From the NCBI RefSeq assembly GCF_016522505.1, contig NZ_JAEHOH010000012.1, forward strand, positions 1-64,000: a stretch of DNA of 64,000 nt. Direction: 5' to 3'. The DNA is from Leucobacter chromiisoli. Lineage in GTDB: Bacteria > Actinomycetota > Actinomycetes > Actinomycetales > Microbacteriaceae. Each line of letters starts with the position of its first letter. Position 1 is the stretch's first letter. The position numbers and the translations under genes are program-made. Shown here one piece after another: positions 34,439 to 43,741 of the stretch. Under the pieces are notes generated by a model. That model had not been told where the DNA came from, searched no databases, and saw only the letters and a program-made list of their open reading frames with translations.

Positions 34439-35443
34439 TCAGGCGAATCCGCGCTCGCACAGCGCGGCCCGGATCCGGGCGATCACCCTGGTCCGGTCGC
34501 TCATGAGCGCCTTCGTGACCTCGATCACGATCCATCCCTCGGCCCGCAGCCTCGCGATCCGCTCCACATCCTGCGCATACCGGTCGGCGTGGCCCACCCC
34601 CTGATACTCGATGGCGATGCGGTACCGACGATAGACGAGGTCGAAGCATCCGAGGAAGACGCCGCGGTCGTCGAACAGATCGACATTCAGCTCGGGTTCG
34701 GGGAGACCCGCCAACACGATGCTGACCCTCAGGACCGACTCCATCGGCGACCACGCGTCCCGACGGACGAGGGTGAGGGCGCGACGCAACCGCCCCATGC
34801 CGCGCCACCGTCCCAGTCCGACCGCGCGGGAGAGCTCCTCGAGCGTCGTCAGGGGCGGCTTCCCGGCATTCGGCCTGCCGTAGCCGGGCCGATGCACGCG
34901 GATCAGGGAGTCCCCTGCGGCGACGAGTTCGTGCACGGTGAGATCGCCGAGCATGACCCAGGTCGAAGCGGCAGAGGTCAACGGGATCCCTTCGAGGGTC
35001 TCGACGCTGCACCGGTGGCTCGAGAGCGCGTGTCCGACCACCCCGGCGACCCTCGGGGCGCGCGCCGGGAGGAGCACCCCCAGGTGCAGCTCGGGTTCGT
35101 CGAGGTGCGGCATCGGCATCCCGTGGAGGAGCGCCGCGCTGCGTCGCACGAAGAACTGACCCGGGATCGCGCGTTCCGCGAGCGCGCGGATGAGCTCGAG
35201 CTCCCGATCCAACGCCGCGTCGAAGCGGCCCCTCGCCGGCACGGCTCGGACGCCCTCGTTCTCGGGCGCGTTCTCGGGTGCACTCTCGACCTCGTTCTCG
35301 GGTTCGGCAACCCGCATGCGCACTCCTCGGTACGGGCGCTCGAGGTCCGCCGCCCGCAGGCGGCCAGGGCCCACGCCGAGCCTTCTGGCCTCGGCGACGG
35401 AGAAGGCGGAGTTCAGGGATGACGGAAGCGGTGTATGACTCAT
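34439..35443 (-). CDS. DUF559 (Vsr-like endonuclease fold) protein with an AbiEi-like N-terminal region
   Basis: A 334-residue protein. The C-terminal domain is DUF559, an endonuclease-like fold related to very short patch repair nucleases: VDLFDDRGVFLGCFDLVYRRYRIAIEYQG, then a His, the helix with DVERIARLRAEGW and VIEVTKALM. The metal-binding Asp/Glu/Gln pattern (FD, IEYQG) is intact. The N-terminal half (FSVAEARRLGVGPGRLRAADLERPYRGVRM, QFFVRRSAALLHGMP) resembles AbiEi-type antitoxin or transcription-regulator proteins. Such proteins are abundant in Microbacteriaceae and unassigned. The ATG at 35443 follows CATGAT by six bases. Both flanks carry related hairpins, so the gene may belong to a small mobile or repeat-linked unit. 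Confidence 0.7.
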   Translation of the reverse strand: MSHTPLPSSLNSAFSVAEARRLGVGPGRLRAADLERPYRGVRMRVAEPENEVESAPENAPENEGVRAVPARGRFDAALDRELELIRALAERAIPGQFFVRRSAALLHGMPMPHLDEPELHLGVLLPARAPRVAGVVGHALSSHRCSVETLEGIPLTSAASTWVMLGDLTVHELVAAGDSLIRVHRPGYGRPNAGKPPLTTLEELSRAVGLGRWRGMGRLRRALTLVRRDAWSPMESVLRVSIVLAGLPEPELNVDLFDDRGVFLGCFDLVYRRYRIAIEYQGVGHADRYAQDVERIARLRAEGWIVIEVTKALMSDRTRVIARIRAALCERGFA

Positions 35444-35567
35444 CCACTCATCATGGAGAGGATCGCGCGTCGACCGGGGCCGCCATCCACAGGCCGAAGG
35501 GTGCCCCGGCTGCGAAACCCGGGTTATCCACAGGACGCCGGCGCGCACGATCGGGTCGCGCAGCTCA

Positions 35568-35624
35568 GCTGGTCAGTAGAGGTCCGGAAAGTCGTCTTCT
35601 CCGACACTTTCTGACGAGCGCAGC
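35568..35624. repeat. Imperfect hairpin right of the DUF559 gene, related to the left one
   Basis: gctggtcag (35568-35576) pairs with ctgacgagc with one mismatch, and an inner stem aaagtcg/cgacacttt closes on a TCTTCT loop. The words gtcagtaga and ctgacgagcgc are shared with the perfect hairpin at 34346-34399. It lies just beyond the gltA stop and could also help to end gltA transcription. Confidence 0.6.
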
Positions 35625-35638
35625 ATGGGTCGCCGTGT

Positions 35639-36937
<1,299 letters not shown>

Positions 36938-37061
36938 ATCGTCTCCTCGTGAGGTCTGAGGCGGTCGGGAGCGCCTGATGCGGCGCACACCCGCTTCCCA
37001 CCCTATCCGGTTCGGAGCGCTCGGACGCATCGGCCTGCGCGGTCCGCCTCACAAGATTATC

Positions 37062-37083
37062 TCGACATCAAACAAAATGTCGA
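37062..37083. promoter_or_regulatory. Inverted repeat TCGACAT-N8-ATGTCGA upstream of gltA
   Basis: A perfect 7-base dyad with an 8-base A-rich spacer lies 125 bases before the gltA start and 30 bases from the dapC stop, within an AT-richer patch. Its size and symmetry suit a dimeric repressor. It may alternatively act as a weak hairpin for dapC. I cannot name the regulator. Confidence 0.4.
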
Positions 37084-37112
37084 TTCGCGGGGAGCTCGGC
37101 CTCCCCCGCGGA

Positions 37113-38219
37113 TCAGGCGCTCTCGCCCGAGATCCTACGCGCGGCGGCCGCGATGTCGTCATCGCTCGCGGTGAGCGCGAGGCGCACGTGCCGAGGCGAA
37201 TGCTCCCCGTAGAAGTGCCCCGGCCCCACCACGATGCCGAGGCGAGCCAGATCCGCGACGCTCTCCCACGCGTCGACGTCGCGCGTCGCCCAGAGGTAGA
37301 GTCCGGCCTCGCTGCCCTCGATGCGGTAGCCCGCCGCCTCGAGAGCCGGGCGCAGCACCTCCCGCCTCGCCCGGTAGCGATCCCGCTGCTGCTCCACGTG
37401 CGACTCGTCCCCGAGCGCCGCGATCATCGCGTGCTGCACGGGAGCCGGCAGCATCAGCCCCGCGTGCTTGCGCACGGTCAGCAGCCGCTCGACGAGGTCC
37501 GGATCGCCCGCGAGGAACGCCGCGCGATAGCCCGCGAGGTTGGACTGCTTGCTCAGCGAGTAGACGCTCAGCACGCCCGAGTGGTCGTCGCCCACGACGC
37601 GGGGATCGAGGATGGAGGGGATGGGGTCGCGGTCCCAGGGCGCGTCCCATCCGAACTCGGCGTAGCACTCGTCGCCCGCGATCACCGCGTCCAGCTCGCG
37701 CGCCCGAGCCACCGCCGCGCGCAGCGCCTCGACGTCGGCGACCCGCCCGTCCGGGTTGCCCGGCGAGTTCACCCACACGAGCGCGGTGTGCTCGGGCCAC
37801 TCCGAGGGGTCGTCGGAGGCGACGGCGTCCGCTCCCACGAGCGCCGCCCCCATCGCGTAGCTCGGGTAGGAGATGCGCGGGAACACCACGGCCTCCCCCG
37901 ACCCGAGGCCGAGCAGGAACGGGAGCAGCGCGACGAGCTCCTTGGAGCCGACCGTGGGCAGCACGGCCCCCGGCTCGACGGACACGCCGCGGCGGCGCGC
38001 GAACCACTCGGCGATCGCCTCGCGCAGCCGCGGCGTCCCCGCCGTCGCGGGATAGGCGTGAGCGTCCGTCGCGGCCGCCAGGGCCTCGCGCACCGAGTCC
38101 GGCGTCGGGTCGACGGGGGACCCCACCGAGAGGTTCAGCGCTCCGCCCGGGTGCGCCGCCGCCTGCTCGGCGTACGGCGCCATCGCGTCCCAGGGGTACT
38201 CGGGCAGCGGGCCGCGCAC
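37113..38219 (-). CDS. dapC: Succinyldiaminopimelate transaminase
   Basis: A 368-residue fold-type I aminotransferase of the DapC group, converting N-succinyl-2-amino-6-oxopimelate to N-succinyl-LL-diaminopimelate. Visible are the GTPRLREAIAEWF segment, VNSPGNPDG (149-157), GDECYAEF and the PLP lysine in SLSKQSNLAGYR (Lys224). The GTG start lies three bases after the ferredoxin stop, so fdxA and dapC are co-transcribed, an order I also recall in mycobacteria (Rv1177, Rv1178). With dapD and dapE nearby the lysine-branch assignment is firm. Confidence 0.9.
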   Translation of the reverse strand: MRGPLPEYPWDAMAPYAEQAAAHPGGALNLSVGSPVDPTPDSVREALAAATDAHAYPATAGTPRLREAIAEWFARRRGVSVEPGAVLPTVGSKELVALLPFLLGLGSGEAVVFPRISYPSYAMGAALVGADAVASDDPSEWPEHTALVWVNSPGNPDGRVADVEALRAAVARARELDAVIAGDECYAEFGWDAPWDRDPIPSILDPRVVGDDHSGVLSVYSLSKQSNLAGYRAAFLAGDPDLVERLLTVRKHAGLMLPAPVQHAMIAALGDESHVEQQRDRYRARREVLRPALEAAGYRIEGSEAGLYLWATRDVDAWESVADLARLGIVVGPGHFYGEHSPRHVRLALTASDDDIAAAARRISGESA

Positions 38220-38222
38220 GCG

Positions 38223-38543
38223 CTACTCGCCCTGCGGCGGGAGCGCCGCGATGATCGGATGGTCGAAATCGTACGCCCCGACCTTCGCGGCGCCGCCCGG
38301 GGAGCCGATCTCGTCGAAGAACTCGACGTTGGCCTTGTAGTAGTCGGACCACTCGCTCGGCAGATCGTCCTCGTAGTAGATCGCCTCGACGGGGCACACG
38401 GGTTCGCACGCGCCGCAGTCGACGCACTCGTCGGGGTGGATGTACAGCGAGCGTTCGCCCTCGTAGATGCAGTCGACCGGGCACTCGTCGACGCACGCTC
38501 GATCCTTCACATCGACGCACGGAAGAGCGATCACATAGGTCAC
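38223..38543 (-). CDS. fdxA: Seven-iron ferredoxin
   Basis: A 106-residue FdxA/FdxC-type ferredoxin with one 3Fe-4S and one 4Fe-4S cluster. Cysteines lie at 9, 17, 21, 25, 40, 43, 46 and 50, including the [14 protein letters not shown] motif. The C-terminal tail ([17 protein letters not shown]) is typical of actinobacterial members. It carries electrons at low potential. The ribosome site AAAGGCGGA precedes the ATG. It is the first gene of the fdxA-dapC operon; no redox role in lysine synthesis is implied by the linkage. Confidence 0.93.
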   Translation of the reverse strand: MTYVIALPCVDVKDRACVDECPVDCIYEGERSLYIHPDECVDCGACEPVCPVEAIYYEDDLPSEWSDYYKANVEFFDEIGSPGGAAKVGAYDFDHPIIAALPPQGE

Positions 38544-38700
38544 GACACTCCGCCTTTCGTTTCACTCCAGTGGCGGCCGCTGCCGACGCGCCGGCCGGGC
38601 AGCCGGACGCCGCGCACCGGGATCGGCTCGCCTGTCAATCGGGATGGCTCCATCCTATCGCCGCGAGATCAGAGGGTGCCGCGAGGCCGGAGGGCGGCGC

Positions 38701-38754
38701 GCGGTCAAGGGGCGCCCCGCGGTCAGGGGGCGCCGCGCGGTCAGGGGGCGCCGC
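38701..38754. repeat. Three 18-base tandem repeats carrying successive in-frame stop codons of the GH65 gene
   Basis: gcggtcagggggcgccgc occurs exactly at 38719-38736 and 38737-38754, with a diverged copy at 38701-38718. Each unit holds a TCA that is a TGA stop in the GH65 reading frame. The real stop (38741-38743) is followed by reserve stops at 38723 and 38705. Confidence 0.85.
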
Positions 38755-41371
38755 GCGTCGGGATCGACGACGTCACGACCGGGATCGAGGTCGTGACCAC
38801 CGGGATCTCCGCCGTGAACTGGGGCATGGCCCCCGTCTCGCCCTCCCGCGGCAGGATCCCCGCCGAGAGGCCGCGGAACTGCCCGAGGTCGGGGCCCTGG
38901 CCGTCGAGCACGACCTCGACCGGCTCGCCCGGCCGGATCTCGTACTCCTCGCCGCGGACCGTCACGGTCACCGGGTGGTACCCCTCCACCATCTCGAATC
39001 GCATCGTCTGCTGCGAGAGGTCGATCGCGAGCCGGCTGCCCCGCCACTCCAGCTTGAAGCGCAGCGCGTTCCAGTGGGCGGGGAGCCTCGGGTCGAACGT
39101 CAGCCTCCTCCCCGCGTCGCGCATCCCGGCGAAGCCCTGCACGAGCATCATCCACACGCCGCCGGCCGAGGCGATGTGCACGCCGTCGGCGGAGTTGAAG
39201 TGCAGGTTGTCGAGGTCGACGCGCAGCGCGTGGTCGAAGTAGCGGTAGGCGAGATCCCGGTATCCCACCTCGGCCGCGATGATCGACTGCACGACGGCGG
39301 AGAGCGTCGAGTCGCCCGTCGTCAGCGCGTCGTAGTACTCGAAGTCCCGCTGCTTCTCCTCGCGGCTGAACTCGTCGCTCGCGAGCAGCAGGGCCAGCAC
39401 GACGTCGGCCTGCTTCAGCACCTGGAAGCGGTAGATGACGAGCGGGTGGAAGTGCAGCAGCAGGGGCTTCTGCTCGGGCGGGGTGGCCGCCAGGTCCCAG
39501 ACCTCCCGCTCGAGGAAGTGGGCGTCCTGCGGGTGGATTCCCCGCTCCTGCGAGTAGGGCACGCTCATGCCGTCGGCGGCGCGCTCCCACGCGTCCACCT
39601 CGGCGGGATCGAGGGAGAGCCGCTCGACGAGCTCCGCGTAGGCCTGCGGAGCCTCCGAGCGGAGCCTTCGCACGACCTCCGCCGCGAAGCGGAGGTTGAA
39701 CCTGGCCATGACGTTGGTGAACAGGTTGTCGTTCACGACGGTCGTGTACTCGTCGGGGCCGGTCACCCCGTGGATGTGGAAGCTCCGGCTGCCGTCGCTC
39801 TCGGCCCGCCAGAACCCGAGGCTGCACCACAGCCGCGCCGTCTCGACGGGGATGTCGCTCGCCCCCGTCAGCATGTACTCGAGGTCGCCGGTCGCCGAGA
39901 CGTAGCGCGCGAGCGCGTAGGTGATGTCGGCGTTGATGTGGTACGCCGCGGTCCCGGCGGCGTAGTAGGCGCTCGCCTCCTCGCCGTTGATCGTGCGCCA
40001 GGGGAAGAGCGCGCCCTCCTCGTTCAGCATCATGGCGCGCAGTCTCGCCTGCGACAGCATGTGCTCGCGCGAGCGCAGCGCGTTCCTCGCCCAGAGCGGG
40101 GTGGTGTAGGTGAGGAAGGGCAGTGTGTAGATCTCCGAGTCCCAGAAGTAGTGCCCGTTGTACCCCGAGCCCGTCAAACCCTTCGCGGGCACTCCGCGCC
40201 CGTCGGCGCGCGCCGCGGCCTGCGCGAGCTGGAAGAGGTTCCAGCGGATCGCCTGCTGCACGCCCGGCTCGGCGTCGACCCGGACGTCGCTGCGGTCCCA
40301 GAACGCGTCGAGGAACGCGCGCTGCCGCTCCCAGCGCTCCTCGCCGGGCTCGGAGGCGGCCTTCTCCAGCGTGTGCACGCAGCGGTCGATGAGCTCGGGC
40401 AGATCCGCCGTCGCCGACGAGTGGTAGGACACGGTCTTCACGAGGCGCACGGTGCGCCCCTGCTTCGCGGTGCCCTGGAAGACGTGCCGCACCCGGTCGG
40501 GCGCGGACTCGACGCGGGTGCGCCAGGCCCCCGGCGTCATCGCCGCGCGGGAGACGCCTTCCGCCCTCCCGCTGTCCTCGAAGAGCACCGTCGTCTCCTC
40601 CTCGCCGGAGTGGAACTCGTGGTCGACGCCCACGCCGAGCGTCATCCCCGAGGCGTGCACGCGATAGCTGAGCACGCTCCGGCCGTGATCGTGCAGCACC
40701 GGCCCCGGCTCCAGCACGCGCTCCGCCAGCTGCTCCGTCTTGCGCGGATCGGCGATGCCCACCGAGTCGACCACCTTGCGCTTCGGGTGCTCGGCGTTCA
40801 CACGGCCGAGATCCTGCCGGTTGATGAGCAGGCTGCTGAACGTGAGGTCGGCGTCGGCGTCGAGCACGGTCACCCGCATCTCGAGCGTCGCGAGGTGCCG
40901 TGAGGAGAACGACACCATTCGACGGGTCTCGACCCGCACCCGCTTGCCCGTCGGCGTGAGCCAGAGCAGCGACCGCGTGAGCGTGCCCGAGCGCATGTCG
41001 AGGGTGCGCTGCACGTCGATGATGTCCGAGGACTCCAGATTGAGGCGCTCGTCGTCGACGTAGATGCGGATGGTCTTCGCGTCGGGAGCGTTGACGATGG
41101 TCTGCCCGTGCTCGGCGAACCCGTAGGCGTTCTCGGCGTGCTGGATCTGCCAGGTCTCGTGCAGCCCGTTCACGAACGTGCCGTGGCTGCCGAGCGGCAG
41201 GCCCTCCTCGTGGTTGCCGCGCAGCCCGAGATACCCGTTGCCGAGCGAGAACAGGGTCTCGTCCTGCCCCGCCTGCTCGGGATCGATGCCGTGCACGACG
41301 AGCCGCCACGGGTCGTCTCCGAAGTCGCGACGCAGCTCCTCCACCTCGGAATCGAAGGGGTTCACCCTCAT
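38741..41371 (-). CDS. Glycoside hydrolase family 65 disaccharide phosphorylase
   Basis: An 876-residue GH65 enzyme, an inverting phosphorylase of maltose, trehalose, kojibiose or nigerose giving beta-glucose 1-phosphate. The N-terminal beta-sandwich (FSLGNGYLGLRGN) is followed by the (alpha/alpha)6 barrel with NGHYFWDSEIYTLPFL and the general acid Glu541 in HGVTGPDEYT. HPLVIYRFQVLKQADVV and SADGVHIASAGGVW follow. A repetitive Ile-Pro-Val-Val-Thr tail extends beyond the family's usual end. The ATG at 41371 shares one base with the beta-PGM stop (TGATG) and has AGGAGCT upstream. The substrate specificity cannot be read from sequence by eye. Confidence 0.9.
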   Translation of the reverse strand: MRVNPFDSEVEELRRDFGDDPWRLVVHGIDPEQAGQDETLFSLGNGYLGLRGNHEEGLPLGSHGTFVNGLHETWQIQHAENAYGFAEHGQTIVNAPDAKTIRIYVDDERLNLESSDIIDVQRTLDMRSGTLTRSLLWLTPTGKRVRVETRRMVSFSSRHLATLEMRVTVLDADADLTFSSLLINRQDLGRVNAEHPKRKVVDSVGIADPRKTEQLAERVLEPGPVLHDHGRSVLSYRVHASGMTLGVGVDHEFHSGEEETTVLFEDSGRAEGVSRAAMTPGAWRTRVESAPDRVRHVFQGTAKQGRTVRLVKTVSYHSSATADLPELIDRCVHTLEKAASEPGEERWERQRAFLDAFWDRSDVRVDAEPGVQQAIRWNLFQLAQAAARADGRGVPAKGLTGSGYNGHYFWDSEIYTLPFLTYTTPLWARNALRSREHMLSQARLRAMMLNEEGALFPWRTINGEEASAYYAAGTAAYHINADITYALARYVSATGDLEYMLTGASDIPVETARLWCSLGFWRAESDGSRSFHIHGVTGPDEYTTVVNDNLFTNVMARFNLRFAAEVVRRLRSEAPQAYAELVERLSLDPAEVDAWERAADGMSVPYSQERGIHPQDAHFLEREVWDLAATPPEQKPLLLHFHPLVIYRFQVLKQADVVLALLLASDEFSREEKQRDFEYYDALTTGDSTLSAVVQSIIAAEVGYRDLAYRYFDHALRVDLDNLHFNSADGVHIASAGGVWMMLVQGFAGMRDAGRRLTFDPRLPAHWNALRFKLEWRGSRLAIDLSQQTMRFEMVEGYHPVTVTVRGEEYEIRPGEPVEVVLDGQGPDLGQFRGLSAGILPREGETGAMPQFTAEIPVVTTSIPVVTSSIPTRGAP

Positions 41372-42114
41372 CACATCAGCTCCTCAAGGTCTCGTACCAC
41401 CGTGTGCGCCCCGGCCTCCGCGAGCGCCTCCGCCCCGGCTCCGCGATCGACCCCGATCACCCATCCGAATCCCCCGGCCCGCGCCGCGGCGACACCCGAG
41501 GCCGCGTCCTCGAACACCACGGCCCGCGCCGGCGCGACGCCGAGCAGCTGGGCCGCGCGCACGAACGTGTCGGGCGCCGGCTTCCCCGGCAGGCCCTCCC
41601 GGGCCGCCACGACGCCGTCGACGACCGCGGCGAAGCGATCCCGCAGCCCGGCGGCGGCCAGCACCGCCTCCGCGTTGCGGGAGCTCGAGACCACCGCGAG
41701 CGCCGCGCCGCGCCGCGCGAGCTCGTCGAGCAGCGCGAGCGTCCCCGGGTACGGCGCGATGCCGTCCCGCTCGAGGAGCTCGGTGAACATGAGGTTCTTG
41801 CGGTTGCCGATGCCCGCCACGCTCTCGAAGCCCACGTCGCCCGGCGCTCCGGGCGGGAGCACGATCCCCCGGGCGGCGAGCAGCGTCGCGACGCCCTCGA
41901 AGCGGGGGCGCCCGTCGAGCGAGGCGTAGTACTCCGACTCTCGGTACGGCTGCAGGCGCCGCTCGGCGAAGAGGAGGTCGAACGTCTCCGCCCAGGCGCG
42001 CATGTGCAGGTCGACCGTCGGGGTGATCACCCCGTCGAGGTCGAAGAGGAAGGCCTCGTAGGCGTCCGGATCCCAGCTGGGAAGGGTGTTGATCGCGTGA
42101 TGCTCTGCTGACAC
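41371..42114 (-). CDS. pgmB: Beta-phosphoglucomutase (HAD family)
   Basis: A 247-residue HAD-superfamily phosphatase/mutase. The nucleophile motif is FLFDLDGVITPT; the cap has ESEYYASLDGRPRFEGV typical of beta-phosphoglucomutase. VVSSSRNAEAVL is motif II, GKPAPDTFV has the motif III Lys, and VVFEDAASGVAAARAGGF is motif IV. It converts beta-glucose 1-phosphate from the adjacent GH65 phosphorylase into glucose 6-phosphate, so the two genes form a disaccharide phosphorolysis operon. The GTG start follows TACGCT by six bases, again a leaderless pattern. Confidence 0.9.
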   Translation of the reverse strand: MSAEHHAINTLPSWDPDAYEAFLFDLDGVITPTVDLHMRAWAETFDLLFAERRLQPYRESEYYASLDGRPRFEGVATLLAARGIVLPPGAPGDVGFESVAGIGNRKNLMFTELLERDGIAPYPGTLALLDELARRGAALAVVSSSRNAEAVLAAAGLRDRFAAVVDGVVAAREGLPGKPAPDTFVRAAQLLGVAPARAVVFEDAASGVAAARAGGFGWVIGVDRGAGAEALAEAGAHTVVRDLEELM

Positions 42115-42120
42115 CGTTCC

Positions 42121-42126
42121 AGCGTA
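42121..42126 (-). promoter_or_regulatory. Candidate -10 box of the pgmB-GH65 operon (leaderless)
   Basis: TACGCT on the minus strand is exactly six bases before the GTG at 42114, with no usable Shine-Dalgarno. Confidence 0.45.
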
Positions 42127-42199
42127 ATGGCCTCGGCCCGGCCTTGTCAGCCGGCAACACGCCCGTGACGCGCGGGGAACGCCGCCGCGGGCCTCGCGC

Positions 42200-42739
42200 C
42201 TAACCGAGCATCGGCAGGGCGAACGGGAGCGCGAGGATCGCGACCCAGCACCCGGCGAACAGGCACGGCGCGAACGGGACGCCGCGCGAGGCGCCCGTGC
42301 CGCGCACCCGGCTCGCCGCTCCCCAGATCGCCGCGATCACGCACGCGACGGCCGCGCCCAGCACGACCGCCCAGGCGCCGCCGAAGAACCCCAGCACGCC
42401 GCCGACGAGCGGTGCGACCTTCACGTCGCCGCCCCCGATGCCCGCCGGGGCCGTGCGCCACAGCAGGTACAGCAGCCCGAACAGCGCCGCGGCGCCACCG
42501 GCCAGCAGCCCCAGATCCCGAAGCGCGGGATCCCGGACCCCTGCGGCCAGTTGGACGAGACCGGAGGCCGCCAGCAGACCGAGCGTGGATCCGGTGCCCC
42601 AGGCGACGAGCCGGTTCGGCAGGCGCCGCGTCACGAGATCCACGACGCTCAACCACACCGAGAACACGACGAAGCACACCGCGCCCGAGCCCCAGAGCAG
42701 CGTGGAGAGCCGGATCAGCAGGATCGGGCCGTCGCTCAC
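42200..42739 (-). CDS. Prepilin peptidase, A24 family (catalytic half only)
   Basis: A 179-residue membrane protein with about six hydrophobic segments. The two catalytic aspartates of type IV prepilin peptidases are present: Asp34 in SVVDLVTRRLPN and Asp105 in GIGGGDVKVAP. The N-terminal cytoplasmic methylase domain of full-length PilD is absent, as is common in actinobacterial Tad-pilus peptidases. GGAGG is nine bases before the GTG. No pilin or Tad genes are near, so its substrate is elsewhere. It follows argB on the same strand after 78 bases. Confidence 0.87.
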   Translation of the reverse strand: MSDGPILLIRLSTLLWGSGAVCFVVFSVWLSVVDLVTRRLPNRLVAWGTGSTLGLLAASGLVQLAAGVRDPALRDLGLLAGGAAALFGLLYLLWRTAPAGIGGGDVKVAPLVGGVLGFFGGAWAVVLGAAVACVIAAIWGAASRVRGTGASRGVPFAPCLFAGCWVAILALPFALPMLG

Positions 42740-42817
42740 CGGGCGCCTCCGGTCACGCCGCGCCGCCTCCTCACGGGGCGGCTTCGTTCACGGCACTGCC
42801 CGGCACGGGACCTGCGC

Positions 42818-43720
42818 TCACGGCGTGACCTCGGTGCCGATCCCGCGCTCGGTGAAGATCTCGAGCAGCATCGAGTGCGGCTCGCGGCCGTCGATGATCG
42901 CCGCCTTCCCGACACCGCCGCGCACCGCCTCGAGGCAGGCCCGCATCTTCGGGATCATGCCCGATTCCAGGCTCGGCAGCATCTCCTCGAGCTCCGCGGC
43001 GGCGATGCTCGACACGAGCGAGTCCCGGTCGGGCCAGTTCGCGTAGAGGCCGGCGACGTCCGTGAGGATCACGAGCTTCTCCGCGCCCAGCGCCGCGGCG
43101 AGCGCGCCGGCGGCGGCGTCGGCGTTGATGTTGAGCGAGTCGCCCGGGCGATCGGCGTCGGGCGCGATGGACGATACGACCGGGATGAGGCCGGCGTCGA
43201 GCAGCGCCAGCACCGGCTCGGCGCGCACGCCGACGACGTCGCCGACGAGCCCGAGGTCGACCGTCTCGCCGTCGACCTCGATCGGCGGGCGGCGGCGGCC
43301 GACGAACAGCCCGGCGTCCTCGCCCGTCGTGCCGGCCGCGAGGGGGCCGTGCGCGTTGATCGCGTCGACCAGCTCGGGGTTCACCTTGCCGGTGAGCACC
43401 ATGCGCACGACGTCCATCGTCTCCGGGGTGGTCACCCGGTAGCCGCCCTTGAACTCGCTCTCGATGCCGAGGCGCTCGAGCATGGCGGTGATCTGCGGGC
43501 CCCCTCCGTGCACGATGACCGGGCGGATGCCGGTGTGGCGCAGGTACACCACGTCCTCGGCGAACGCGTCGAGCAGGGCGTCGTCGACCATCGCGTTGCC
43601 GCCGAACTTGATGACCATCACGCGATCCCGGAACTTCTTCAGCCAGGGCAGCGACTCGATGAGCACCTCGGCCTTCACCGCGGCCTGCTCGTGGTCCAGG
43701 GTCTTCGTCGTCGTCCTCAT
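42818..43720 (-). CDS. argB: Acetylglutamate kinase
   Basis: A 300-residue amino-acid kinase that phosphorylates N-acetylglutamate in arginine synthesis. [10 protein letters not shown] is the nucleotide-site Lys loop, [10 protein letters not shown] the substrate loop, [17 protein letters not shown] the conserved Asn/Asp helix, and [14 protein letters not shown] the C-terminal Lys. The N-terminal extension is of the arginine-inhibited hexameric type. A GGAGCGG ribosome site precedes the ATG. It is last of the argC-argJ-argB series; argD and argF, which usually follow, are not here. Confidence 0.94.
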   Translation of the reverse strand: MRTTTKTLDHEQAAVKAEVLIESLPWLKKFRDRVMVIKFGGNAMVDDALLDAFAEDVVYLRHTGIRPVIVHGGGPQITAMLERLGIESEFKGGYRVTTPETMDVVRMVLTGKVNPELVDAINAHGPLAAGTTGEDAGLFVGRRRPPIEVDGETVDLGLVGDVVGVRAEPVLALLDAGLIPVVSSIAPDADRPGDSLNINADAAAGALAAALGAEKLVILTDVAGLYANWPDRDSLVSSIAAAELEEMLPSLESGMIPKMRACLEAVRGGVGKAAIIDGREPHSMLLEIFTERGIGTEVTP

Positions 43721-43741
43721 GGGTGTGCTCCGCTCCCCGTC

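Noticed and set aside
37084-37112. A separate small gene between gltA and dapC
   Set aside because: No frame of useful length with a start and ribosome site is present; the interval contains only the dyad and an AT-rich patch.
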